Below are positions 1 to 8,998 of a stretch of DNA of 20,651 bases, piece after piece. The notes beneath the pieces were generated by a model. The model was not told the origin of the DNA. It searched no databases and worked only from the letters and a program-made list of their open reading frames with translations. Position numbers and translations under genes: made by a program. This DNA comes from Emiliania huxleyi CCMP1516 (taxonomy: Eukaryota; Haptophyta; Isochrysidales; Noelaerhabdaceae), in NCBI RefSeq assembly GCF_000372725.1, contig NW_005196656.1, positions 1-20,651 on the forward strand, read 5' to 3'. Numbering within the stretch: the stretch's first letter is position 1; every line of letters begins with the position of its first letter.

Positions 1-599
1 TGGCAGGGTCGACGAGCGGAGCCGAGCAGCCGGCGCCCGACTCGCCGGCCGAGATCTCGCGCCCGCGCTTACGTTTCCGCCCCGCGGGCGGCATGCGTGA
101 GCTTTCCATATTTTCGCTGACCTGCCGGCGAGCCGAGGCAGGCGGTGGCTCACTTTTCTTTCAGCTCAGTGAGCCGGTGTGTGTGCCAGTCCGCGCCAGT
201 CCGCGCCCTTGTCGTGCCAGTGTGCTGTGAGAGAGGCTTGTATTTTAAGAATTCTTTCAGCTCATCATCAATGTTGTGAAACAAACGCAAGTCTTCTGAT
301 AAACGCAGTATGGAAGATACAAAGAGACGGAGGAGCAACGAGCGCAAGGCGGACATGGCATATCGCTCTCGGGCCCATCACAGACATCCCGCACACCCGC
401 CGCCCCCCGCGCGCGCCCCACCCCGGCCGGGAGAAAGGGGAGTGACAGCTTGGGACGGCAACAGAACGAGTATCTCGCACTCATTTTCTTTTTTCACCTT
501 GGCCGACTTTTCTTCTCTCCTCGGGCGGGCGGCTGCGCGGCCGGTCGAGGCCGGCCTCGGGCTGGCTCGCGTTGGCCTGCATATACTTTTCCGGCAAAC
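1..599. other. 5' flank, no supported gene
   Basis: No convincing coding region is seen here. On the + strand one frame is open from the window edge to a TGA near 230. It is rich in Pro, Arg and Ser and could be the tail of a gene truncated by the window edge, but no family motif is visible. Other short ORFs on both strands are compositionally simple. A segment at about 187-222 repeats the words GCCAGTCCGCGCC and is resembled by a stretch at about 19302-19325, just before another copy of the A/G-rich repeat found at 969-1092. Confidence 0.3.
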
Positions 600-918
600 A
601 AAAAGGAAAACAGAGGGTCCCCAGCACTTTGCGTTTCCGGAAATTTCCAGGGATGAAAACAGAGGGTGTTTGGTGCTCCATTCTGGAAACTCGCGAGTTT
701 CCCTGAGTCTGAGAGCTGGTCTGGGGCAAAATCTGAGGCAAAATTGAGGAAATCGGCACGATACCCAGGCGGTCGCAGGGTATGTTTCTAGAGCGATTTT
801 TGGCGTCCGCTGACCTCTCGCGTGGGGAAAATATTCTCAATATTCGAGAATATTCTCGAGAATATAGATGGTCTGGCGAGAATATAAGCAAAAGAATATA
901 GATAGTACTTGGCGAGAA
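600..918. promoter_or_regulatory. palindrome-rich region with heat-shock-element-like core
   Basis: Several perfect palindromes lie close together: TTTCCGGAAA (634-643), overlapping GGAAATTTCC (639-648), GGAAACTCGCGAGTTTCC (685-702) and ATATTCTCGAGAATAT (850-865). The block at 843-855 reads TTC-GA-GAA-TA-TTC, which fits the three-unit heat-shock-factor consensus. GAAAACAGAGGGT occurs twice (about 606 and 655), and an imperfect direct repeat of GAATATAGAT..GGCGAGAA occurs at 860-884 and 895-918. The stretch is AT-richer than its surroundings and lies 250-560 bp before the start codon at 1164. It could be an upstream control region or the remains of a small mobile element; the sequence alone does not decide. 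Confidence 0.4.
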
Positions 919-968
919 AAGCGTGCTTAGGCTAATCAGTGGTTCTCCTGCCCCCTACCAGTGGACCC

Positions 969-1092
969 GACAAAGAAAGAAAGAAAACACACAAGCCAAG
1001 GGAGGGATGGGAGGACCCGACAGAAAGAAAGAAAGAAAACAGACAAAGGAGGGATGGGAGGACGGCACGCCGCCACCACACAGGGATTTTAG
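969..1092 (+). repeat. A/G-rich dispersed repeat, copy 1 (tandem pair)
   Basis: Two adjoining copies of one unit: a run of GAAA repeats, then ACAGACAAAG, then GGAGGGATGGGAGGAC. The second copy continues into GGCACGCCGCCACCACACAG and GGATTTTA. The same words in the same order and orientation recur at 19333-19448 and 19550-19905. The block ends about 70 bp before the start codon at 1164, and the copy near 19905 also ends about 130 bp before a start codon. CCACCACACAG followed by G would be a good 3' splice site, so the repeat may act as a 5'-leader or intron end. That role is inference. Confidence 0.6.
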
Positions 1093-1163
1093 AAATCGAG
1101 GACTTTCTTTTTTCGGCGAGAAGCTCGCAGAAAAAGCGACCCTGGCTGCTTGCCCGGCAACCA

Positions 1164-1643
1164 ATGCACAAGTCGCTGCTGCTCCTCTCGCTACTCTCGG
1201 GCTGCGCTGCGCTCATCGTCTCTCCGGCGCGCGTGTCGGCGGCCGCCGCCTCGCGCTGCGCTGCGCCCACCGCCCTTGCACCTGTCGACGCATCGGCGGT
1301 GCATTCGGTCGCCTCTCTCGTGGCCGAGATTGTGCAGGCAGACGGCGAGCGCGCGTACGGCGCGGTGGACGCGCCGCTGTGGGTGCTCCCGGTCGGCGCG
1401 ATTGCTGTCGTTGCAACCGCACTCGTCCCGATGTGCGGCTGCACCCTGCACTATGCCACGCCGCCGCCTCTCCCGCCGCCTCTCCCACCGCCTCTCCCGC
1501 CGCAACCTCGGCGCCCGCTCTGACGTGGTGTCCCCGCCTCTCGCAGCCTGCTCTCGCCCGGCGAGGAGGCCTTCAACCAGCAGCAGGGCTACGAGCAGGG
1601 CCGCTTCGGCACCAAGGACGGAATCAATCGCCCACGCAAGTAG
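1164..1643 (+). CDS. small plastid-targeted single-span membrane protein
   Basis: Two exons, 1164-1432 and 1547-1643, are joined across a GT-AG intron (GTGCGG...CTCGCAG) and give 121 residues in perfect phase. The N-terminus has a hydrophobic signal-peptide-like stretch (residues 4-18) followed by an Ala/Ser/Arg-rich segment to about residue 35. This is the bipartite leader expected for import into a secondary plastid. Residues 72-91 form one membrane span. The conserved-looking tail LLSPGEEAFNQQQGYEQGRF ends in a basic NRPRK. Size and layout resemble small nuclear-encoded thylakoid subunits, but the family was not identified. The intron carries a 12-bp CCGCCTCTCCCG repeat (about 1458-1503) that serves as a pyrimidine tract. 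The A/G-rich repeat lies just upstream. Confidence 0.65.
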
Positions 1644-2109
1644 AGCGCTGACATTCCCGTGCCTTGCCTCTGTGGCGCATCCGGTCTGCGGGTCTGCTGC
1701 GCACGCTTGTGATCGCGAGCCACCCTCGTGAATCGCCTCTCACTTGGCCTGGTGCATGTCGAGAGAGGGTCGTCCGCACATTCGTCATTCCGCTGGCTTG
1801 CTGGCATAGCAGCGTGTGCAGATGTGTGCAGGGGCGTGTGCGCGCTGCGCAATCTATTCTTGCGCGTTCTTCTCCATAAATCGAGAACCAGACAAGGGGA
1901 GGCCCATCTCACTTCTCGCACCACCACCAGAGCTCACACTCATAGCCCCGCGCATCTTCCCGGGGTGCGGGATTTACACACCCGAGGCCGCGGAGACCGG
2001 CTCCTGCGCGCGTGCTGGCGTGCTGCGCGACTCGTCGCGCGGGCCACGGCTTGAATACACCCGTCCGCCCACACAATACCGCGTCACAGCTTTGCTACAC
2101 GGGCCTGAG
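1644..2109. other. intergenic, no gene seen
   Basis: This is the presumed 3' flank of the small plastid protein. The ORFs on both strands lack motifs, and no tRNA fold or clear polyadenylation signal is visible. Confidence 0.4.
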
Positions 2110-2345
2110 CCCTGGCCTCGACACCTCGACACCAAACCTCGACACTGACTCGACACCTCGACACCCCATGCCAACTCGACCAACTCGACACCCCGCCCCT
2201 CGACACCCCTCGACACCATCTAGGCTGGGACCAAGCTCGTCCGTGTCAAGGTGCCAAACTCGACACCTCGACACCCCTCGACACCCCTCGACACCGCTCG
2301 ACACCGCTCGACACCGCTCGACACCGCTCGACACCGCTCGACACC
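2110..2345 (+). repeat. CTCGACACC minisatellite, left array
   Basis: Dense tandem copies of CTCGACACC and of the 10-11-mer variants CTCGACACCC and CTCGACACCG. The most regular part is 2262-2345. The array is interrupted at 2223-2247 by a unique 25-mer whose inverted copy lies at 3162-3186. Translated ORFs here are artefacts of the repeat (runs such as STPLDTARH). Confidence 0.85.
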
Positions 2346-3186
2346 TCTGATGATCCTAACACAGCAGAGATGTAGACCCATTGGAGTCAGAGTTAGAAAT
2401 CAGGGTTGCAGCAGCAATCAAACTTGGCTGGCAGTACTTTCATCCCTGAGTTGCAGCCTCTCAAGTTCTAGCTCAAGTTGCAGCTCAGTTGCACCCCTGT
2501 TGATGCAGCAAACATGGCAGTACTCAGGTAGCCCTCAGGTGCTGCACAGCACCTTGTACAGTGGCAATGAATCCTCACACCAGTGAGCTTGTGCCATGAG
2601 TGCAGGCCTGTGGTCCATTGCGCTTTGTGCACTGGCGACGCTCGGCTGCAACGGCGACGCTGCAGCGGCGGCGACGCTGCTGCGATGGGGTACTGGCAGC
2701 CCTTAGCTGCTGGACAGCACCTTGTGCAGTGGCAATGTCCACTGACTCATGGCACCAGCCTTGTGCCATGAGCGCTGTGGTCAGTTGCGCTTTGTGCGCC
2801 GGTGACGCTGCAGGGGCGACGCTGCTGCAGCGGCGACGCTGCTGCGGTGCTGCGCCTGCACAGCACCTTTGTGCACAGTGGCAATGACTCCCGGCACTTG
2901 ATGTCCTCAAATGTCCACAGAGAGTATACTGGTTGTGCTCAGGTTGTGCTACATCAACAGGGTGCAACTGAGGCTGCAACTAAGGGATGAAACAGCTTTG
3001 CAACTGCTGCCCAAGTTTTGTTGATGGGCTGCAACTGCATCCTGCCACCTTGGACACCTCGACACCTTAGACGCAAAACCCCTTGACAACACTCGACACC
3101 TGCTCGACACCCTCGACACCCTCGACACCCTCGACACCCTCGACACCCCTCGACACCCCTCGACACGGACAAGCTTGGTCCCAGCC
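2223..3186. repeat. long imperfect inverted repeat (composite element)
   Basis: Two pairs of inverted arms are nested about one centre near 2710. The outer pair is 2223-2247 against 3162-3186 (25 bp, one mismatch when one arm is reverse-complemented). The inner pair is 2423-2506 against 2951-3015; it shares blocks such as TTTCATCCCT, AGTTGCAGCCTC and CAGTTGCACCC with small gaps. The arm spacing is similar on both sides (about 175 and 146 bp). The flanking CTCGACACC arrays are in direct orientation, so they are not part of the inversion. This resembles a non-autonomous foldback element embedded in a minisatellite. Confidence 0.65.
2541..2905 (+). repeat. central tandem duplication, about 150-170 bp unit
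   Basis: A unit beginning CACAGCACCTTGTRCAGTGG and running through GCGCTTTGTGC and GCGACGCTGC words is present twice, with a partial third copy. Copies start at about 2545, 2713 and 2859. It fills the loop of the inverted repeat. The copies differ by scattered substitutions and small indels, so the duplication is not recent. Confidence 0.7.
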
Positions 3187-3297
3187 TCGACAGGCCTCGA
3201 CAGGCCTCGACAGGCCTCGACAGGCCTCGACACCTCTATCCCTCGACAGCAGCTCGACACCCTCGACACCGGGCCTCGACACCTCGACACCAGGGCT
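3053..3297 (+). repeat. CTCGACACC minisatellite, right array
   Basis: A second array in the same orientation as the left one. Regular CTCGACACC units lie at about 3100-3165, then a variant, CTCGACAGGC, is repeated from about 3187 to 3230, then mixed units follow to 3297. The two arrays have drifted to different local variants, which indicates independent expansion after the element formed. Confidence 0.85.
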
Positions 3298-3828
3298 CAG
3301 ACACGGGCTAGCTGTCCTGCTTCGACCTTCGTGGCTCGATCGCACACCGCCACCACCGCCGACGTCTCCCAAGTGAGTTGATGTGGAGAGAGGGGGGACG
3401 ACAGTCGACGAGTCGACACACTGACTCGGCGGCGTGCACCTCGATCCTGTATGTACCACCGCGGTGACCGGTGTTTGTTATGACCCATGACCAGCCCATG
3501 ACCCCCCCAATGTGCAATGAACCGCATACCAGTGAGGGAGGGGGCGAGACGATCGAGGGTCCCGTACCATGCGGAATCGACCCTATCCAGTGCTCAAGAG
3601 TCAAGTGCTCAAGCTCCCCAGCCTTAGTCCGTCATGCTGGGTCGTTCAGGGAGGAGTTTTGAAAACCAACAAGAAATCACGACTCTCTCTTCTAGGACGT
3701 GTGTAACACTGACTGACTGGGGTCCCGTACCAGTGCTGAAAAAAGTTGACTCTTTCTCCGTTCATGGGACGGTGCTCGGGGGCGGGACGTACGCACGTGG
3801 GTTCGCGTCGCGACTCGTGCGCGACTCA
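3298..3828. other. intergenic, no gene seen
   Basis: No supported gene. A 13-bp word, GGGTCCCGTACCA, occurs at 3557-3569 and again at 3720-3732. The remainder is unstructured. Confidence 0.35.
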
Positions 3829-4188
3829 ATGATCTCGACTGACCGTTCCCGAGAGCGCCCCCTTCGCTCGCTCGCCATCCTCCTACTCCTAGCCGTGTCG
3901 CTGCTCCTCACCGCTGCCTTAACCTCCTCGCACCGTGGCATTGCGACGCGCCTCCTCGACGCTTGCTCGTCTGGCACATCACTTGGGTGCAATGAGAAGC
4001 AGCAGGGCAAAATATACGAATATGGAGCCGACTCCCCACACACTGACAGCGAGCTCGGCCCGGGAGGGTGGGCAATTTTGCCTTCAGCCGACGCCCTTTT
4101 TGGTGGCTGGATAACAGACTTTTGGGGAACAATTAGCGCCCCGTTTACAGCCCGAGGTCGCCGCCCAACCCCTCATCCCTCAGCCTAG
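3829..4188 (+). CDS. doubtful ORF with one membrane span
   Basis: From the ATG at 3829 the frame gives 119 residues. A basic N-terminus (residues 1-13) is followed by a strong hydrophobic stretch (residues 14-32, rich in Leu and Ala), then a polar segment with two cysteines and a Trp/Gly-rich tail. That is the layout of a signal-anchored protein, and the first 60 residues could be an exon. No family is recognised, no upstream element marks it as a gene, and in GC-rich DNA an ORF of this length arises by chance. Confidence 0.25.
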   Translation: MISTDRSRERPLRSLAILLLLAVSLLLTAALTSSHRGIATRLLDACSSGTSLGCNEKQQGKIYEYGADSPHTDSELGPGGWAILPSADALFGGWITDFWGTISAPFTARGRRPTPHPSA

Positions 4189-5030
4189 CACTTTCTTTGC
4201 TCATGAACGGTGCGAGAGCTCACACGCCCGTTCCCGTACATGTCCAACAGGCGGGACAAGGGAAGAGGAAACGCCACCTCCGGGATGCTTCAGCTGGTAT
4301 GACGGGTGCAATACGTGCACCGTGAATGCCAAAGGCGAGGCTGTAGTAGCGCTACGCCGCAGCGTAGCGGTATCAGCCCGCACCCACCGAGGCAAAGGCG
4401 CATCTAGCTGGCGCGCGGGGCTGCGCCGCCCTCACAAGTTGCCAATCGGCCGGGCCACCGAACGCAGGCGAGATTGGCCAATGCGCGAGCCACAAAGGGT
4501 GCTTCAAATATGGAAAGGCCTACTGCGTGGCTTTTGGGGAGCCGAAGGCTAGCGCGCTGTTAAACAATTACGGCGAATGGGCTGAGGACAGTTAGTGGGT
4601 TGTCTGAATGGTGTCTCAGTGACTTGACCGTTCATCGGAGCATTCACCGTGACATCGCGTGACGCCTGACGCGTCGCCGATCAACGCGGCCCCCATTTGT
4701 CGACTACTTCATTCAACTCTCTATCAGTGTGTTGCGGCTTGCGGTGTCTACTCTCTCAACACACACACACACACACGGTGATCATACGAGAGAGAGGTGC
4801 ATTCGAGAGATGGTGCAGGAGGAGAGATTCAACCAGAGAGAGAGTATATGTGTGTTGGGGACCCCAGAGAGACTCTCCAACGTCCAAGCAGTTTCTCACG
4901 AAATATACACGCGTGGAGTCAGGAGAAAGTTAGCGCGTACACAAGCGCACGAGAGCTTCAGCTAGCATCTAGCAGCAGAGAGCTGACTGTGGGTGTGCAC
5001 ATTTTCCGAGGACCCTATTCCCCCCGCCCC
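4189..5030. other. intergenic with hairpin, CCAAT words and CA microsatellite
   Basis: No gene is seen. GCTACGC-CGCA-GCGTAGC at 4351-4368 is a perfect 7-bp hairpin with a 4-base loop. GCCAAT at about 4440 and its inverse ATTGGC at about 4472, followed by CCAAT, form a CCAAT-box-like pair. A CA repeat lies at 4759-4776, and AGAG-rich sequence follows. This stretch is the 3' flank of the minus-strand gene that ends at 5031. Confidence 0.35.
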
Positions 5031-7519
5031 TCAAGCGCTGCAATGGACCTCAGTGCCCGGATCGGCCTCCGACGGCGGCAGGAGCGGCACCGGGTACGCC
5101 ATTAGCACCTGTGGCATGGCAAGCCCTCCACTCACAGCGTGGTGGTGGGGCGGAGGTCTGGCCAGCGCGCGCCTTGCTCAGCCAGCGAGGCGGCGCTGCG
5201 GACATCAGCGCGACCACGGCCGCTGCCTTGTGTGACGCGCAATCGGCGCCGGCGATCGTGCACTCGGCGCGGCCCGCGCTCGGATCCTCCACTAGCGAGG
5301 CGCTATCGCCGACAAAGTCGCGCCAATCGGCGGGCGACCCTGTTCACACCTCGACTTGTCACCGCGGGGACCCACCACACTCCCAGGAACGCGCCTCGCA
5401 CCGGCAGTCGGGAGGGACGGCGTGAAGGTGAGAGTGAAGGGCTCGCCGTGCGCCCGGGCGGCGGCGAGGAGGCGGCGGAGCTCGTAGGCAGTGAGCGCGT
5501 ACGGAAGCTCCTCACCCTCCTCCGCGCCAGCGCTCTTCGGGCCAGCGCCGGCAACCGCGTTGCCAATCGTACCCGAGCTCGGCAAGTCGTTGTCTCGACC
5601 GACAAACATCCGCGCGCAGTACTGCCCGTAGTAACGCCCGGAGGCGCCGGAGGCGCGCATCAAAGCGACCGCGTGCGCGGGCAGCAGCGGCGTCGAGTCG
5701 GCAGGCGACCTGTCCACAGAGCTCCGCGCGTGAGGACGCGCCGCCCGCGGCTGCAAGCGCACGCTCCTCGGGGCGGACAATTCACGCAGCACGCTCGAGT
5801 TGGTCGCATCCACCCGCACCACCTGTTCACAGCCCTCACCGTGAAGAGACGCCACATATCTTGACTCTTAGAGGCCGAGGACTTATCTCGGCCAATCTCC
5901 GCGCGGATCTCAGCGCCGACCTGCCCCTGCGCCCGGCCGAAGATGGCCAGCAGGGCGGAGAGGAGGGGCAGCTTCGCGCGCGATGCCGCCTCCGGAAGCC
6001 AGTCTGTCTCCGCGAGCAGGTTGGTCGGGAGGAGGAGGTGGTTCGACCCGCCCCAATGCTTGAGGTTGGCGTACATGGTCAGCCCGCTCATCTGCTGCAG
6101 CCCGAGCACGGGGCCGCCAATGCCCCAGGAAAGCGTCGCCTACACACGGGCGTTACGCACGGGCGCCGTCAACGACTCCCGCTCTTTCACACCTCCGCGG
6201 CGCACGAGCTGTCAGCGGTCGCGCCAGTGTCGCGAGGCCCACCGCCAGCGCCACCCTACCGCCTTGCGCGCAAACCTCCGCGAGCGGGGCGGGGAGGGCC
6301 ATGGCGCGAAGGCAGAGGGCGGCGAGCAGCCCGCAGCCGACAAAGTGCGAGTCGATGCCGCCGTGCAGCTGCGCACACGCCGCCGCAGCGACAGCCGCCA
6401 CGGCGGCGTAAGCAGCGGCGGGGCCGGCAGCGAAAGCCTCGGCGAGGGCGTCGGGCGTGGCGGGGAGGAAGAGGCCGTAGCGAGCGACGCACATGAGCGA
6501 GAAGCCTGCCGCGTAGTTGAGCGGGAGCAGGTTGATGCTTGTGTGGAAGAGCAAGCCGGCCACCACGCCGGCGCGCGGAGACAGCACGAGCAGCGGCCTG
6601 CTCACAGCTGGTGGACCTCACAGCCCCCCCTGCCGCCTGCCCTTCAGAGGAAGAGCAGCCGCCCGATCGCGAGCTCGAGGGCGACGGTGAGGGCGGGAGC
6701 CGCGCGGAGCAGCAGCTCCGCCGCCGGCCCGCCCGGCGGCAACAGCGCCTCGAGCGCGGCGTCCGGCAGCACGGTCGCGAGCTCAGCGAAGAGCACCTGC
6801 TCACAGCCCCTCCCCTCGCCCCTCTCGGGCCAGCAGCAGCGGTGGACACCCTCGCGGCGGATAGGACCGTCGCACAGCTCGTGCGGTGGTCGAGGAAGGA
6901 CGTGGTCAGCTTCCAAAAGGCAGCGACCACGTAGAGGACCGCGTGCTGCGCGCACAGCACCGTCGAGCAGTACCGGAAGACTGTGGCGCCGGAGAGGCGG
7001 CGGCCGTACTGAGGGAGGTTGGCGGCGCCGCTCGCCGTCGCGCAGACGACGAGGCTCGCCTCGAGCAGCGCCGCCCAGCACATGTGGTCCCACGCCTACT
7101 CGCACGCCGCGTGCTGTGCGCAGGTCCTCTCCACGCCTAGCTGCCCTGCGCCGAGCACGCCATCGGCATCCACACCGCCCACAGCAGCAAGTTGGACACG
7201 TGCGCCGCCAGCAGCGCCGACGCGGACGGGCGAACGAGCAGCAGCAACGAGAGCGGCAGCCTCACTGCCCAGTCCAGGCTGCAGAGCGGACGGGCGTCCA
7301 CCGGCCCCGCCGCACCCAACACCCCGGCCAGGCGGAGGCCAGAGTCGGCGAAGGGGGCGAGCTGGTGCAGCGCCCACAGCCGGCCGTACGCCAACATCTC
7401 TCCCGCGTCCGCGCCATGCTGGCCGTCGTCGCAGCAGCCGTGGATGCACTTGACCGTCGAGAGCGGGCGGGGCCGCCTCGCCTCGAACTTGTGCGGCGCG
7501 GCCGCCCTCACAGCGGCCT
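5031..7519 (-). CDS. HTTM / vitamin K-dependent gamma-carboxylase-like membrane protein
   Basis: Exons (transcript order): 7663-7152 (shared with the hydrolase end), 7095-6850, 6796-6663, 6597-6276, 6139-5921, 5822-5402, 5339-5173 and 5108-5031. All join in phase and end at TGA 5031-5033. Several hydrophobic spans lie in the first half (LPLSLLLLVR, the AVLYVVAAFWKLTTSFLD region, and GLLFHTSINLLPLNYAAGFS). The spacing fits the HTTM membrane domain: the FADSG motif after the first span, the A-x(3)-KL...FLD loop, and the E-x-AIG...LLFH segment. The second half carries MYANLKHWGGSNHLL, VVRVDATNSSVLREL, the RRLLAAAR helix, DWRDFV, PPRWLSK and YPVPLLPP, all recalled from eukaryotic HTTM-like proteins. 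Exon 5822-5402 may hide a further short intron near 5710-5745. Substrate and reaction are unknown. A stand-alone start would be ATG 7397, but see the fusion feature. Confidence 0.65.
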
Positions 7520-8866
7520 GGTCGTACAAGGCCGGGCGGCGGTCCCGCAGGTAAAAGTCGTCGTGCCCCTCGAGGGCGGCGCCTGCGCCGGCGAGGCAGG
7601 AGGGAGGCAGGGAGGCGAAGAAGAGCCCCTCCTCGCTCTCCCCGAGGGAGAGGAGCAGCTCGCCTAACCTCGGCCAGTCTCGGTCAACCTCGGGTCACCT
7701 CTATCAATCCCTCGCCGAGGGAGAGGAGCAGCTCGCCTAACCTCGGCCAGTCTCGGTCAACCTCGGGTCACCTCTATCAATCCCTCGCCGAGGGAGAGGA
7801 GCAGCTCGCCTAACCTCGGCCAGTCTCGGTCAACCTCGGGTCACCTCTATCAATCCCTCGCCGAGGGAGAGGAGCAGCTCGCCCTGCGGCGACGCGACGA
7901 CGCTCTGCCCGTTGAAGCGCACGCCGTCCTCCGACGTGTGGCCCGCCTGTTTACGGCAGGCGGTGTGAGCTGCGCCTCGCTGCAAGGCACGGACGCGCTG
8001 CGAATCTCCCGCCCAGTTTGCATAGACGAGCGACACGTGCGACTCGAAGGCCCGCACACGCACGATCGACTGGTTCACGAACGAGTAGGGCTCGAAGTTG
8101 GCCGTGGGGGTGATGATGAGCGAGGCGCCAGCCAGCGCGAGGCTGCGCACAGCCTGCGAGTCGATTTGCATATCTCCTCAGCCAGAGAACTCTGGTAGAT
8201 CTCGGATGTGTCTCGGCTAGGTCTCGGCTAGGTCTCGGCTAGGTCTCGGATGTGTCTTGGCTAAGTCTCGGCTGTCTCGGCTGGGTCTCGGCTAGTTCCC
8301 CGCCTCCGGGAATTCGATGTCGTAGCAGATGAGGAGGGCGCAGCGCACTCCGCCAACCAGGTCGAAGATTGGACCGAGCCGCTCCCCGGGCGAGAACGCG
8401 GCCTTCTCCGCCGACCCAAACAGGTGCGTCTTGCGGTAGAGCGCGGCGAGCCGCCCGTCCTCGTCCACCGCCAGCGCCGAGTTGTACAGCTGCCTGCAGC
8501 GAAAGGTGGCGATCCTATCAGCAGAGACCGAGTCACGCGCGTCTTGTTCCGATCTCGGAACACGCGCCCATTGGCCGAGCGCTCGAAGAAGCCGAGGACA
8601 ATGGCGAGGTGGTGTGCGCGGGCGATCGACGCAACGCGATCGATGGATGGAGAGCCCTCGCGCAAGCCACACACCTCGCCCGCCTCGCTTAGCGCGCGGT
8701 AGCCTCCGAGGAAGAGCTCAGGGAGGATAAGAAGCCGGGCGCCCTGATCCTGCGCCGCGGCCGCCGCCTCATCGAGCGCTTTGAGCGCCCAGTCGATGCC
8801 AGGGTCGGAGGAGCGAGGAGGCGGCTTTTGCTGCCAGAGGGCGACTCTGAGGTCGGAGCCATCCAT
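7520..8866 (-). CDS. carbon-nitrogen hydrolase (nitrilase superfamily)
   Basis: Start ATG 8866. Exons 8866-8564, 8489-8304, 8153-8013, 7946-7883 and 7663 onward join in phase. The catalytic triad is complete: Glu50 in LLILPELFLGGY, Lys121 in YRKTHLFG and Cys156 in LLICYDIEFPE. Supporting motifs are LYNSALAVDEDGR, ITPTANF, VYANW, RFNGQSVVASPQGELLLSLG and the terminal YLRDRRPALY. This pattern fits aliphatic amidases such as N-carbamoylputrescine amidase or related omega-amidases; the exact substrate cannot be told. No targeting leader is obvious, so it is probably cytosolic unless fused. Introns 2-4 are GC-AG. Intron 2 and intron 4 are made of repeats. Intron 3 (7947-8012) is 66 nt without a stop, so unspliced RNA would also read through. 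Confidence 0.88.
7643..7883 (-). repeat. perfect 73-bp tandem repeat forming an intron
   Basis: Three identical 73-bp units (+ strand starts 7643, 7716 and 7789) plus a 22-base partial fourth. In transcript sense each unit begins GCGAGCTGCTCCTCTCCCTC and ends GGCCGAGGTTAG, so each is bounded by GC and AG. The predicted intron, 7664-7882, is exactly three units (219 nt) and the exons resume with the same GCGAGCTGC word. With no differences among units the expansion is very recent, unless it is an assembly artefact. Confidence 0.9.
8154..8303 (-). repeat. hydrolase intron 2 built of CCGAGAC repeats
   Basis: This 150-nt GC-AG intron (GAG|GCGGGG...TCGCAG|GCTGTG) consists largely of an 11-bp unit, TAGCCGAGACC, with variants ACATCCGAGA and AGCCGAGACA, at 8195-8296. 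It contains stops in the hydrolase frame, so removal is required. The same CCGAGA word occurs in series, also in sense, in a transporter intron at 18522-18575. Confidence 0.75.
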
Positions 8867-8998
8867 CGCACTCAATCTACTACCCGGGTATACCCCCCTT
8901 CCTCGGCGCAAAAGAATTATTCGGCGGTGGACGAAAAGAAAGAAAAATCTCGCGGCGATTTCACCGGCGGGCAGCACTTCCTGCCCGGGCCTTTGTAT
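8867..8998. promoter_or_regulatory. short divergent intergenic region
   Basis: About 130 bp separates the minus-strand hydrolase start (8866) from the plus-strand ORF start (8999). A GAAAAGAAAGAAAAA run at about 8933-8947 resembles the A/G-rich runs upstream of other genes here. If both starts are right, this is a compact bidirectional promoter. Confidence 0.3.

Larger units (their letters stand above)
5031..8866 (-). other. possible hydrolase-HTTM fusion, 12 exons, 930 residues
   Basis: The exon ending the hydrolase (7663-7152) stays open for 170 codons. Its frame runs from GELLLSLG and YLRDRRPALY, through about 15 residues, into KFEARRPRPLSTVKCIHG and the first HTTM span, with no stop. The whole chain sums to 2793 nt, exactly 931 codons, with every junction in phase. 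If there are two genes, the hydrolase needs a stop that this frame does not supply, and the HTTM protein must start at Met 7397, losing the segment before it. A fusion is the simplest reading. A skipped alternative donor such as GTGAGG near 7512 could still separate the two. Confidence 0.5.

Noticed and set aside
1..230. tail of a protein-coding gene at the left edge
   Set aside because: An open frame exists, but composition alone explains it; there is no recognisable motif and no splice pattern.
3083..3376. STPSTPSTP ORF
   Set aside because: It is a translation of the CTCGACACC repeat; no unique sequence supports it.
4351..4368. tRNA or structured RNA at the perfect hairpin
   Set aside because: Only one stem-loop is seen; no acceptor stem, T-loop GGTTC box or other arms could be placed around it.
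5943..7667. 574-codon ORF on the + strand
   Set aside because: It is antisense to the HTTM exons, is extremely rich in Arg, Ala and Pro, and has no motif. The minus-strand exons have family motifs and phase-consistent introns.
7643..7883. CRISPR-like array
   Set aside because: The 73-bp units are contiguous and identical with no spacers, and the locus is an intron of a eukaryotic gene.
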